Source of the DNA: Fimenecus sp052298855
GTDB lineage: Bacteria > Bacillota > Clostridia > Oscillospirales > Acutalibacteraceae
DNA length: 64,000 nt
Reading direction: 5' to 3'
NCBI GenBank assembly: GCA_052298855.1
Contig: DAVZXP010000005.1
Coordinates: forward strand, 1 to 64,000
Shown here piece by piece: positions 46,692 through 54,816 of the stretch (position 1 is its first letter; each line of letters begins with the position of its first letter). The position numbers were made by a program, and so were the translations under genes. The notes under the pieces are model-generated. The model was not told the origin of the DNA. It searched no databases and was given only the letters and a program-made list of their open reading frames with translations.

Positions 46692-47933
46692 ACGGAACGC
46701 TCGATTTTACATTGTGATTTGAATAACTTTTATGCCTCTGTGGAGACTGCTCTCAACCCCGAATTGAAAGGCAAGCCCGTTGCGGTCTGCGGTAAGGCGG
46801 AGGACAGACACGGAATTGTGCTTGCCAAAAGCGAAGCGGCGAAAAAATACGGCGTTAAAACGGGCGATGTCATTTGGCAGGCTAAAAATAAATGCCGTGA
46901 TTTGATAGTTTTAGAGCCTCATTTTGACGAATATGTAAAGTACGGCAAGGCGGCAAGGCGGATTTATTATGATTTTACCGATATGATAGAGCCGTTCGGT
47001 ATGGACGAGTGTTGGCTTGATGTTACGGCGAGTGAAAAGCTCTTCGGCTCGGACATGGAAATTGCATATAAAATAAAGGAACGTGTGAAAAAGGAGCTTG
47101 GTATCACGCTGTCAGTCGGCGTTTCGTTCAACAAGACCTTTGCAAAGCTCGGAAGCGATATGAAAAAGCCCGACGCCATAACGGTTATCAGAAGAAGCGA
47201 ATTTAAGGAGAAAATTTGGAATTTGCCTGCCTGCGATATGCTGTGGGTCGGCAGAAGCACATACAAAACGCTCAAAAGATACGGGATTTTAACCATAGGC
47301 GATATTGCAAAAACGCCCGTCGATACGCTTGTTTCCCTTTTGGGCAAAAACGGCGAGCTGCTGTGGAAATGCGCCAACGGATATGAAAATTCAGAGGTTT
47401 CCGACTTTTTAAGCACTCCCGAAATAAAGAGCGTGGGCAGAGGCATAACCCTTGTCTCCGATATTACGGAAAATGACGAGATTTACAGGGTAATTTTGAG
47501 CTTGTCGCACGAGGTTTCACGTGAGCTTCGCAAGCACAGGCTTTCGGCGGGCGGAGTGCAGATTTCCGTCAAAAGCAATGAGCTGAAAAGCGTTCAATTT
47601 CAGAAAAAGACGAATTTCCTCACGCAAAACGCAAGAGAGATATCAGACCTTGCCTTTTCGCTTTTTGATGAAAGATATGACAGGGAATTGCCCGTCAGAG
47701 CCATAAGCGTAAGGGCGTTTGACCTGTTAGAGAGCGACTGCGCCGTTCAGCTCGATATGTTTTTTGATATTGACAAGCATATCAAGCGTGAGAAAATTGA
47801 AAAAGCAATGCTTTCGATAAATGAAAAATACGGCAAAAACACCGTCAAGGAGGCAACGCTGTTTTGCGATACGAAAATGCCAAAGGGTAAAACCGATTGT
47901 ATACTTTTGCCGAAGTCAAAGGTTATGGGGTAA
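46692..47933 (+). CDS. dinB: DNA polymerase IV (Y family), apparent ACG start
   Basis: 413 aa read from an ACG codon at 46692. Translesion polymerase. The catalytic residues are the Asp in LHCDLNNFYASVE and Asp-Glu in FGMDECWLDVT. The little-finger domain follows and VQLDMFF near residue 355 is a sliding-clamp motif. AAGGGGG lies 7-8 nt before the ACG. No ATG, GTG or TTG occurs in frame between the stop at 46668 and the TTG at 46719, and starting at that TTG would lose the catalytic Asp. So either ACG is used, or a start was mutated, or there is a base error. An SOS-type promoter precedes it. Confidence 0.85.
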   Translation, partial: TERSILHCDLNNFYASVETALNPELKGKPVAVCGKAEDRHGIVLAKSEAAKKYGVKTGDVIWQAKNKCRDLIVLEPHFDEYVKYGKAARRIYYDFTDMIEPFGMDECWLDVTASEKLFGSDMEIAYKIKERVKKELGITLSVGVSFNKTFAKLGSDMKKPDAITVIRRSEFKEKIWNLPACDMLWVGRSTYKTLKRYGILTIGDIAKTPVDTLVSLLGKNGELLWKCANGYENSEVSDFLSTPEIKSVGRGITLVSDITENDEIYRVILSLSHEVSRELRKHRLSAGGVQISVKSNELKSVQFQKKTNFLTQNAREISDLAFSLFDERYDRELPVRAISVRAFDLLESDCAVQLDMFFDIDKHIKREKIEKAMLSINEKYGKNTVKEATLFCDTKMPKGKTDCILLPKSKVMG

Positions 47934-47956
47934 ATGCCTTTGCGGGTAACATTTGC

Positions 47957-48250
47957 TACCGTAGGAACGACTCTTGCGGTTGTCCGTGATTTTTGTTTTA
48001 CAATCCCTCCGAGTTGCCTACGGCAACCCACCTCCCTTTACAAGGGAGGCTGAAATGCGGTTGTCCGTGAATGTGATTTACATTCCACAGTGTAGGGCGG
48101 GGGCTTGCTCCCGCCGAGGAAACTAACGAAAACATAATTGTTAACGGCTGCTATCAAATTGAACTCAATATCGTACCGTAGGGGCGACCTGCGGTAGCCC
48201 GTCAATTCATAGCAAATAAAAAACGGGCGAACACAGTTCGCCCCTACGAT
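47957..48250. repeat. composite of dispersed palindromic repeats, copy 2
   Basis: The gene-free stretch 47934-48321 holds ACGACTCTTGCGGTTGTCCGT, a separate palindromic unit (ACCTCCCTTTACAAGGGAGG, 48029-48048), GGCGGGGGCTTGCTCCCGCC near 48088, the shared spacer with GGCTGCTATCAAATTGAA, and ACGGGCGAACACAGTTCGCC near 48222. GATAC and GTATC flank the last segment (48250-48275). Same order as copy 1. Confidence 0.8.
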
Positions 48251-48321
48251 ACGTCGTCGTTTGCACCGTATCGTTCGCAACAGCCTTTGGCTGTTATTTT
48301 TAATTCGTTACCTGCGTTATT

Positions 48322-49296
48322 TTACTCTTGCTCACTTGTAACGGTTTCTGTTTGCGTTGCGGTTTCGGTAACGGAATTTTGACGCTCCGTTTCCGATACT
48401 GCCGATTGGGCTTGTGTTGTTTCGGGGATAACAGAATTTTCTGCGCCACTCTCCCCTGTCGATTGCTCGGGTATTGACGGCAAAGGTGTGTTCTCATTTG
48501 CCGCAGAAGCAGTCGCTGTCGGCGGCGTACTTTCGGTTGTGCCTGAAACGGTAATTTCATCGCCGTTCTTAACTGTACTATCAGCAGTCGCAACCGCACA
48601 GGTTCCCCATTTTGTCGTGAGCGAAATTGCGGTATCGCTCTCTGCTCGTACAACAAGCTTAAACGTGCCTACAGCTTTGATTTGCTCCGTGTAATAAGCC
48701 TTGCCGTTCGCCTCAAGCTTACAATAGCCTGTGGCATTTTCCGTACCGTCTGCATTGAGCGTGATTACATAGGTCTTTCCCGCCTGCAAGGAATATGTCA
48801 TTTTGCCGTCCGTGCCTGCCACGCCTACCAAATTCTCCGTTGCACCCTCCTGCCTTACGTCAACGCCAAGCGTATACTGCGGAGCTTGTATGGCTGCGGT
48901 TGAGGTTGTTGAGGTTGCGGAAAACCACGCCCAGCTTGCACCGCAAAGGCAAGCGGTACAAATGAAAATTCCTATTACCGACGGGGCGAGAACGTGATAA
49001 ATTCCGTCGCTTCTCTCCCTCTTCTTTTTATGCATAGGCTTATAGAACAAATGCCCGTATAATTTATTTGCCGTTTTCTCGGTTATAAAAGGAATGAGAC
49101 AGATATAATGGCAGTACATTTCCTTACGCCAATAGCTGTAATTGTTATAATTATCTGCTCTTTGCATATTTGAGGCTATACGCTGTGTTTCGACTGAAAA
49201 TCGCTTTGAAAACTCGGCGATTTTTTTTATTGCAAATATAATAAGTGCAACGCATAAAAGCGATATTGCCACGTTTAAGACTGTTTTACCGCCCAT
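48322..49296 (-). CDS. membrane protein with internal SipW-type segment and Ser/Thr/Glu-rich tail
   Basis: 324 aa, not recognised as a known family. An N-terminal membrane segment (about residues 7-25) and a charged stretch are followed near residue 105 by a second hydrophobic segment ending CLCGASWAWFSATSTTS, which resembles the AWF motif of TasA/SipW-dependent signal regions but lies internally. The next 120 residues look like a beta-sandwich (APQYTLGVDVRQEGATENLV). The last 90 are rich in Thr, Ser, Glu and Gln, like a wall-spanning stalk. AAAGGAGAGAGCAGA precedes the ATG at 49296. It is the last gene of the SipW cluster, and a structured repeat lies just upstream. Confidence 0.75.
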   Translation of the reverse strand: MGGKTVLNVAISLLCVALIIFAIKKIAEFSKRFSVETQRIASNMQRADNYNNYSYWRKEMYCHYICLIPFITEKTANKLYGHLFYKPMHKKKRERSDGIYHVLAPSVIGIFICTACLCGASWAWFSATSTTSTAAIQAPQYTLGVDVRQEGATENLVGVAGTDGKMTYSLQAGKTYVITLNADGTENATGYCKLEANGKAYYTEQIKAVGTFKLVVRAESDTAISLTTKWGTCAVATADSTVKNGDEITVSGTTESTPPTATASAANENTPLPSIPEQSTGESGAENSVIPETTQAQSAVSETERQNSVTETATQTETVTSEQE

Positions 49297-49327
49297 TCTG
49301 CTCTCTCCTTTCACATTTTCTTTCAAG

Positions 49328-49430
49328 CAATCAAAAGGCACATCGTCAACAAATCCGCTTCGCTTGTTTTGCCGGGGACCCCCGGATGGATATGCCCTTT
49401 GATTGCCTCTCTGCCCGAAGACAGAGAGGA
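49328..49430 (-). ncRNA. structured leader repeat, copy 1
   Basis: Arms 49328-49344 and 49389-49405 pair over 17 bp; the only two imperfect positions are GU pairs on the minus strand and mismatches on the plus strand. Inside are CCGGGG/CCCCGG and an AACAA hairpin; outside is CCTCTCTG/CAGAGAGG. It lies 32 nt before the 49296 start codon. Copy 2 is at 50823-50992. Confidence 0.6.
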
Positions 49431-49447
49431 CTTAGAACTAAAATTGC

Positions 49448-50671
49448 TTATGCCGCAACAACCGTGTACCAAACGTCGCCGTTTGCCTGAGTTTCTGAAA
49501 CTACCTTGTAGCCGTCGGGAACGAAGCTTACAGGACCGTTCGGCTCGGAATAAGAAGCCGCAGGGTTGAAGTTGACGAATGTACCGCCCTTAACAGTAAT
49601 CTTTGCCGTGCCTGCATTATAGTTATCGTCAAGACAGTTAAGAAGGAAGTCGGAGCCCTGTGAGGGGTGCTTCTGAACAATATCAAAGAAGCCGCCTTCG
49701 ATAAGAAGATTACCTCTTTCGACATATATGGCGTTTATATTACCAATATATGTACCGTCCTTGATAACTACCGTAGCACCTCTGCGAACATCAATCGCAT
49801 AGCTGTCGTTCGCCTTTGCCTTGAATGTGCCGTTACCTTTGATGGTAAGAGTTTTGTTTTCGCCTTGAACAGACATCAGTGACCAATGGTAAGAACCGTC
49901 ATTCCAAATATCCTTTGAACTGCCTATTGTTTTACCGTTCATATCGAGAACAACGTTCTGTTCTCTGCTGTTGTTCATATTGGCAACATTACCTAATGTA
50001 TCGATGTCGCCGCTTAACAAAACGCAATCATCAGCCTTTGCCAAAGCGAAAGCCATTGTCAGCTCATCATAGGTAGTGATAAGACCTATTCCGCCGTCAT
50101 AGGTGTTGTTGCTGCTGTCAAACTCGTGATTATACTGTGTAGCATAAACCGTAACCGAAATACCGTCAGCTGAAAGTCCCTGATACTCGTTACCTGCGTC
50201 ATTCTTCATATGACCGACAATTTTAATCGGCTCGGAAGCTGCTTCTCCCGCAAGAAGATGATCTACATCGCCGACGTTGTCAAGACCTGTAAATTCAATA
50301 GCCTCAAGAAGCTTTGAATTGCCTATAACGCCTGTAACGACAACCTTATATTTAAGTGCAAGGTTGCCCTTGTTTACAACACGAAGCTCGGGAAGAGCGT
50401 AAGTACAACCGGGCTCCCAAAGGATAGCCTCTGCCTCGTGACCTGCTGCCTTTACGAAGTTGAGAGTTTTTCCCTCTGCACTCTCCCATTCGCCTGCAGC
50501 ATTTTTCATCTGAAGTTCAATATCGAGTGTACCTGCCTGGATTTTGTTCACGCTTGTTGAAGCGGTGTCGGTAAACCACGCAAATGTGGTACCTACGAGC
50601 ATTGCAACGCACATAAGAATAGCAATTACGCTTGTTATCAATGCTCTTTTGGTAGATTTGCTGTTCGTCAT
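49448..50671 (-). CDS. SipW-dependent-type secreted protein with beta-helix C-terminus
   Basis: 407 aa. The signal region reads VAMLVGTTFAWFTDTASTS with KIQAGTLDIELQM after it, the pattern of TasA/camelysin-type proteins cleaved by SipW. Residues 40-200 resemble a TasA-like beta-sandwich (ELRVVNKGNLALKYKVVVTG). Residues about 245-390 show repeated strands such as ITVKGGTFVNFNP and LLIEGGFFDI, suggesting a right-handed beta-helix. No sorting motif is seen, so it may assemble or be released. AAAAAGGAGGTCATTTCACA precedes the ATG. SipW lies two genes upstream in the direction of transcription. Confidence 0.8.
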   Translation of the reverse strand: MTNSKSTKRALITSVIAILMCVAMLVGTTFAWFTDTASTSVNKIQAGTLDIELQMKNAAGEWESAEGKTLNFVKAAGHEAEAILWEPGCTYALPELRVVNKGNLALKYKVVVTGVIGNSKLLEAIEFTGLDNVGDVDHLLAGEAASEPIKIVGHMKNDAGNEYQGLSADGISVTVYATQYNHEFDSSNNTYDGGIGLITTYDELTMAFALAKADDCVLLSGDIDTLGNVANMNNSREQNVVLDMNGKTIGSSKDIWNDGSYHWSLMSVQGENKTLTIKGNGTFKAKANDSYAIDVRRGATVVIKDGTYIGNINAIYVERGNLLIEGGFFDIVQKHPSQGSDFLLNCLDDNYNAGTAKITVKGGTFVNFNPAASYSEPNGPVSFVPDGYKVVSETQANGDVWYTVVAA

Positions 50672-50822
50672 TGTGAAATGACCTCCTTTTTGATTTTTGC
50701 CGATTGGGATAAATTCAATACACTTCGTCTCATCGGCAAAAACGAAGGTATCAATTTAACGTATTTTCCGTCCGCAAAGCCTTGCAAACGGATTGCCGCA
50801 GCCAAAATACGGCTCGGGCAAT

Positions 50823-50992
50823 CTAAAGGCACATCGTCGACACAAGCTCTGTATCTTTCCGTCCGCCTCAAAGCGGCAGGCGTCAATCACGGCGCTGTGT
50901 CTCCTCTCCCCAACAAAACCGCTTCGCTTGTTTTGCCGGGGACCCCGGATGGATATGCCCTTAGGTCGCCCCTCTGCCCGAAGGCAGAGAGA
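50823..50992 (-). ncRNA. structured leader repeat, copy 2
   Basis: Arms 50823-50835 and 50952-50964 pair over 13 bp, with one A-U to U-A compensatory change relative to copy 1 and the same two GU pairs. The loop is longer (116 nt). CTCTGCC/GGCAGAG lies outside. The gene-free stretch 50672-51038 is mostly this element; it precedes the 50671 start. Confidence 0.6.
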
Positions 50993-51038
50993 CTCTATAA
51001 TGGGAAGTAGATAGTGGGTAAAATTATCAAATGCCGTG

Positions 51039-51722
51039 TTACTCGGACTTCTTTTCGTCCTTTGACTTTTCAAGCTCGGCTTTCATTTCAAGCAGCTCCT
51101 GCATCATCTTTTGAGTTTCCGCACGCTCCTGCTCGATTTTATCTCTCTCGGACTGCAATTCAGCCTGCTGCTCGGATTTATACTTGCGGAAAAGGTTGAT
51201 ACAACGTATTCCCTCGGACAGGATAAGAATTAAGAACGGAACGAGAATACACACGATATATCCCGGTGTTGTCTTTAAGAATTGAAAGAACTTGCCCACA
51301 TTTGGGATTGTTTTTTGATACTTTCCCAAAACGAAAGGATAAGTTACTATTGTTTCGTCGTCCGTATCGGTGGTCGTACCGTAGGTTATAAAGCCCGGCT
51401 CGCCGTTAGCGTCGGTTACAAGCTTACGGATTTTATGCGTTACCGTTTCGCCGTAGTTAAAGGTATTCTGTGAGGTATAGGCGATAATGTCGCCCTCCTT
51501 GAGCGTAGAGCAATCCACCTCTTTTACAAGAACTAAATCGCCTGCGTCAAAATCTGTCTTACTCATTGAATCGGACAGAACAATGAACGCCTTGTAGCCG
51601 AACAAATTACGGTCGGAACGGTTAAAGGTCGTCACGGATACGATTGTAAAAATCATCATACACACAGCGAGTATAACCACAAGCCATGTTACAATATTGC
51701 GTATTACATTTAATACTTTCAC
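51039..51722 (-). CDS. sipW: signal peptidase I, SipW/ER type
   Basis: 227 aa. A membrane segment at residues 10-31 precedes the catalytic block FIVLSDSMSKTDFDAGDLVL (Ser52) and TVTHKIRKLV (His in place of the bacterial Lys), the Ser-His type shared with B. subtilis SipW and the eukaryotic enzyme. A second membrane segment is near residues 160-180, and the C-terminus is a long charged coiled coil (about 45 residues) not found in short SipW proteins. GTG 51722 follows AAGGAGTAAAAGC; a TTG at 51779 lies before that site. Likely processes the neighbouring TasA-like proteins. Confidence 0.9.
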   Translation of the reverse strand: MKVLNVIRNIVTWLVVILAVCMMIFTIVSVTTFNRSDRNLFGYKAFIVLSDSMSKTDFDAGDLVLVKEVDCSTLKEGDIIAYTSQNTFNYGETVTHKIRKLVTDANGEPGFITYGTTTDTDDETIVTYPFVLGKYQKTIPNVGKFFQFLKTTPGYIVCILVPFLILILSEGIRCINLFRKYKSEQQAELQSERDKIEQERAETQKMMQELLEMKAELEKSKDEKKSE

Positions 51723-51782
51723 GCTTTTACTCCTTATTGCTTTATCGTTTTCATTTATATACGGTTGCGTAATCGGCAACTG

Positions 51783-52328
51783 TTAATCAAACAATTTTTC
51801 GGGGTTGTTTTTAAGCTGTGTAGCCTCGGCGCACATTGTAAATGAAAGCTCATAGCCCTGCGCCTCATTCCCCGAGTCATTAGGATAATGGAAAATCACG
51901 GTCAAATCCTTGCGCTGACCGATTTTGAGATAATCGTCTGCGGCAATTACATTTTCCCGTGTGAGACGGCTCACGGTATCGCTGTAAAGGGTTTTGTCGC
52001 CGTCCTTAACAGTAATAACAAGCGCATCGGCAAGTCCGCCCGAAACGCTTTCAAGATAAATTCGGTAATAGACGTCGCAGGAGCTTTCGTTTTCGATAAA
52101 GAAGCTTTTTTCGACCGTCATTCCCGGTTCAAACAAAAATTCGTGCTGCTGAATAACAGGCTTTCCGTCGTTTAGATTGATTTTGACATTACCCGTGGTA
52201 AAGAGGTTGTTTTCAATCGAAACAGTCGCATATACAAGGGCAAATGTAGTAATACTCAAGCAAATAACAAGAATGATAATAGCTATAATTCCGCCTGTCA
52301 GCTTCTTTTCGGTTTTAGCCTTAGGCAT
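51783..52328 (-). CDS. TasA-like secreted protein
   Basis: 181 aa. N-terminal hydrophobic segment (about residues 12-35) then ATVSIENNLFTTGNVKINLN, typical of TasA-like sandwich proteins. FEPGMTVEKSFFIENESSCD supports the same fold. No sorting signal. ATG 52328 is preferred because AAGGAGG lies 9 nt upstream; ATG codons 3-6 nt earlier are too close. It overlaps the preceding gene by 8 nt and ends 60 nt before sipW. Confidence 0.8.
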   Translation of the reverse strand: MPKAKTEKKLTGGIIAIIILVICLSITTFALVYATVSIENNLFTTGNVKINLNDGKPVIQQHEFLFEPGMTVEKSFFIENESSCDVYYRIYLESVSGGLADALVITVKDGDKTLYSDTVSRLTRENVIAADDYLKIGQRKDLTVIFHYPNDSGNEAQGYELSFTMCAEATQLKNNPEKLFD

Positions 52329-53181
52329 TTTCATCATCCTCCTTACGCTTGCGTGCAATCAGCAGGATAACAATCACAAAAGCCGAGGAAACAGCCAAAG
52401 CACACCAAGCCGCCATATGCGTCATACTGCCCGTGCGTGGCGGAGATACAAGGTTGCTGACCTCCTCAACAGACCAATTAAAGTCGGCTATTAAATCTTT
52501 GTTTTGATATTCGTTGCCGACAGAGGTGTCCAAATATGCGGTAATTTCATAGTAGAACTCCTCGGTCGTATCCTGTTCAGAATACAATTTATATGTAACA
52601 CAGCTCGGCATATCACGCATAAGCCCATCATATACGATTTCGTCGGTAGAGAGCAGCTTTATTCTGATTTTCATAACCTCGGCTAATTTTTCATAGCCGT
52701 CTCTTACAGTTGCTCTGAAATTAACCGTGAGTGCATTGCAATATGAAACCTGCACGCCGAAATATTTTGTTTCGCTGTCACCCGGCAGCATATTTTGTAC
52801 CTCGAACGGAATATTATCCTTGGGCTGCCTGTTGTAAAGCTTCATTTTTGCCGCCGTTTTAATGTTGGGATTGCCGTAAAATCCCTGTGCGTAATTATTA
52901 TTGTTGCCGGCGTTATTCTTTTTGGCGGAAGCAGAAGAACTGTTCTTGCCGTTCTCTTTGCCGTTAGATTTATCGGTTTTCTTATTGTCGGCAGTCTCCT
53001 GCGATACGGGCTGTGTTTTTTCTTCGTCGGGAGTGATAAGATTGTCCGACACGGTAACGGTTGCGGTCTCCCGTGGTTTAAAATGGTTATAGAGCATTAA
53101 GCCCGCTATCGCCAACAGGCTGATAGCAAGCAACACCGACAATATGACTATTGCGGTGTGAATTTTCTTATTCCTCTCCAC
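52321..53181 (-). CDS. TasA-like cell-wall-associated protein with C-terminal anchor
   Basis: 286 aa. N-terminal membrane segment (about residues 8-31), a Ser/Lys/Asn-rich linker with NNNNYAQGFYGNPN, then a sandwich domain (NMLPGDSETKYFGVQVSY). The end reads SPPRTGSMTHMAAWCA, a membrane segment and ARKRKEDDENA, which looks like a variant LPXTG anchor. GTG 53181 follows GAGGAG by 8 nt; GTG 53190 abuts that site. First gene of the SipW cluster. Anchoring by a sortase is inference. Confidence 0.72.
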   Translation of the reverse strand: MERNKKIHTAIVILSVLLAISLLAIAGLMLYNHFKPRETATVTVSDNLITPDEEKTQPVSQETADNKKTDKSNGKENGKNSSSASAKKNNAGNNNNYAQGFYGNPNIKTAAKMKLYNRQPKDNIPFEVQNMLPGDSETKYFGVQVSYCNALTVNFRATVRDGYEKLAEVMKIRIKLLSTDEIVYDGLMRDMPSCVTYKLYSEQDTTEEFYYEITAYLDTSVGNEYQNKDLIADFNWSVEEVSNLVSPPRTGSMTHMAAWCALAVSSAFVIVILLIARKRKEDDENA

Positions 53182-53671
53182 AGTTCTCACTCCTCAAATA
53201 AAATTGCCTGCCGAGGACAGCCGCATTTCCCCTCGGACGCCCATTCAAAAGGACTGTAACGTTATAAAAAAGCACATAACGTGCCGAATTTCAGAAACAA
53301 ATTTCAAACGAAAACACCAAAAACAAAAAACCGCTTCGTTCACAAATGAAAAAGGCAGTTGAAAAGCTACGGTATTCCGAGAAAATTTAAATGTCGTTTT
53401 ATTTAAGCCTATTACATATTTGCAATAGATTTAACAGCAAAGCTTATTTTATCAAAAAGCTTTTTCCGTTTCTATGTGCCGATAGCGTACATATTGCGGG
53501 AATTTTAACTTTTTTCATTTGATAACAAAAAAATATTCGATTTATCATCATAACGGCTATATTTGTTGATTATATTTTAAGTTTTACATCTAAAAATCGA
53601 ACCGTTCCGTCGTTTTATTGAATTATACACAAAGGCGTGTCCCTAAATTGTCCCATGAGACAAAAAAGCGT
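53182..53671. other. long gene-free upstream region of the SipW cluster
   Basis: AT-rich, no supported gene. A hairpin CCGAGGGG...CCTCGG-type lies just upstream of the first gene (about 53211-53236). GCAC-ATAA-GTGC type palindrome at 53271-53283. I could not identify a convincing promoter for the minus-strand cluster, which suggests a regulated or non-sigma-A promoter. Confidence 0.5.
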
Positions 53672-53705
53672 AAAAAAATACGGCAACCGCAAAACCGATT
53701 ACCGT
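53672..53705 (-). terminator. terminator after the patatin gene
   Basis: ACGGCAACCG (53680-53689) and CGATTACCGT (53696-53705), 10 bp with two GU on the minus strand, followed there by ATTTTTTT. Confidence 0.8.
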
Positions 53706-53723
53706 AAAATTGTGCTTTGTTAT

Positions 53724-54569
53724 TTAGTTTTCAGATAAAAACGAGGATATTTTTTCTGCGTCCTCGTACCCTTTTTCATACAGCCTTTGCAAGGACGTCT
53801 TACTTTTTACAAGCGTGTCAACTCCGCAGGTATCGTCCGGCGAAATGATAATTGCCTTACCGTCCCTTGCGTACTCCTGAGCCAACGCAACACCCTCATT
53901 GTAGCGTTCCGCCCTCAATTCAAGCTGACGTGCGGCTTTCGGGTATTTGCTTTGGAACATTCTTGCAAGTATTTTTTCATTGTCGGGCGTCTGAATTAGG
54001 GACTCCGGCTTTGTCAAAATAAGCACAAGCTTATCACAGCCGTCGTCAAACGCCTTTTTGACGGGAACGGGATTTCCCAATGCGCCGTCAAAGTACGGAA
54101 CATTGTCGATATACTGCGGCTCGCACACAACGGGAATTGCGCTCGAAGCCTTTAATATACTGTAATCGTCACGCTTAATATCGTTTCGGTCAAAATACCG
54201 AGCTTCGCCCGTTATTGCATTAGTGCCTGCGACATACCACTCCATAGGATTTTTCATAATACCGTCGAAATTCAGCGGATTTTCGCCGTCGGAATTGCTC
54301 AGCGTACCGTAAATATAGTCAAGATTTAAGAACGAATGGTGGTGCAAGAACTCGCCGAGCCCCATATACTCCTTTCGTGACGAATAATCACGGTAGAACA
54401 CATAGTTTCGACCCCTTTGTCCGCCGACATACGAAGCCAAATTCGCACTTCCTGCCGAAATTCCGATACCGTAGCTGAAATTTATGCCTTTGTCAAGACA
54501 GTAGTCAAAAACGCCTGTCCCGTAAATTCCTCTCATTCCCCCGCCGACATCTATAACGCCTGTTTTCAT
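53724..54569 (-). CDS. patatin-like phospholipase family protein
   Basis: 281 aa, cytoplasmic, no signal peptide. The oxyanion motif DVGGGMRGIYGTGV, nucleophile elbow GISAGSANLASY (GxSxG) and the catalytic Asp in YFDGALGNPVPVKKA are intact. This is the RssA/YjjU-type short bacterial patatin, a probable lipid acyl hydrolase. GGAGATTGGAAT precedes the ATG. Single-gene unit with its own terminator. Substrate unknown. Confidence 0.9.
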   Translation of the reverse strand: MKTGVIDVGGGMRGIYGTGVFDYCLDKGINFSYGIGISAGSANLASYVGGQRGRNYVFYRDYSSRKEYMGLGEFLHHHSFLNLDYIYGTLSNSDGENPLNFDGIMKNPMEWYVAGTNAITGEARYFDRNDIKRDDYSILKASSAIPVVCEPQYIDNVPYFDGALGNPVPVKKAFDDGCDKLVLILTKPESLIQTPDNEKILARMFQSKYPKAARQLELRAERYNEGVALAQEYARDGKAIIISPDDTCGVDTLVKSKTSLQRLYEKGYEDAEKISSFLSEN

Positions 54570-54744
54570 ATTCCAATCTCCTAAAGCATACGGTCGGATA
54601 TTTTTCGACCTTACCGTGTTAAAATTACCGTTTTGATATTCAAGCGGTTACCTATGTAATAATAACGCAAATCCGCCGAGATTTCAACAAATTTTTGGCG
54701 GATAATCAAACATATTCGTTTATCGGAAGCCGAACACCGTCATT

Positions 54745-54790
54745 GCACAAAACAGGCAGTAACCTCATTCGGTTACTGCCTGTTTTTTAA
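54745..54790. terminator. bidirectional terminator after the B-repeat protein gene
   Basis: AACAGGCAGTAACC (54751-54764) and GGTTACTGCCTGTT (54771-54784), 14 bp perfect, 6-nt loop, T tract in both directions, longer in plus. Confidence 0.85.
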
Positions 54791-54816
54791 GGGGAAATTT
54801 AGGTTTCGGTATTATT

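Noticed and set aside
46719..47933. dinB starting at the TTG at 46719
   Set aside because: It has no ribosome binding site and would remove the catalytic Asp in LHCDLNNFY.
50756..51073. Small frames on both strands between sipW and the beta-helix protein gene
   Set aside because: They fall within the structured repeat and lack binding sites.
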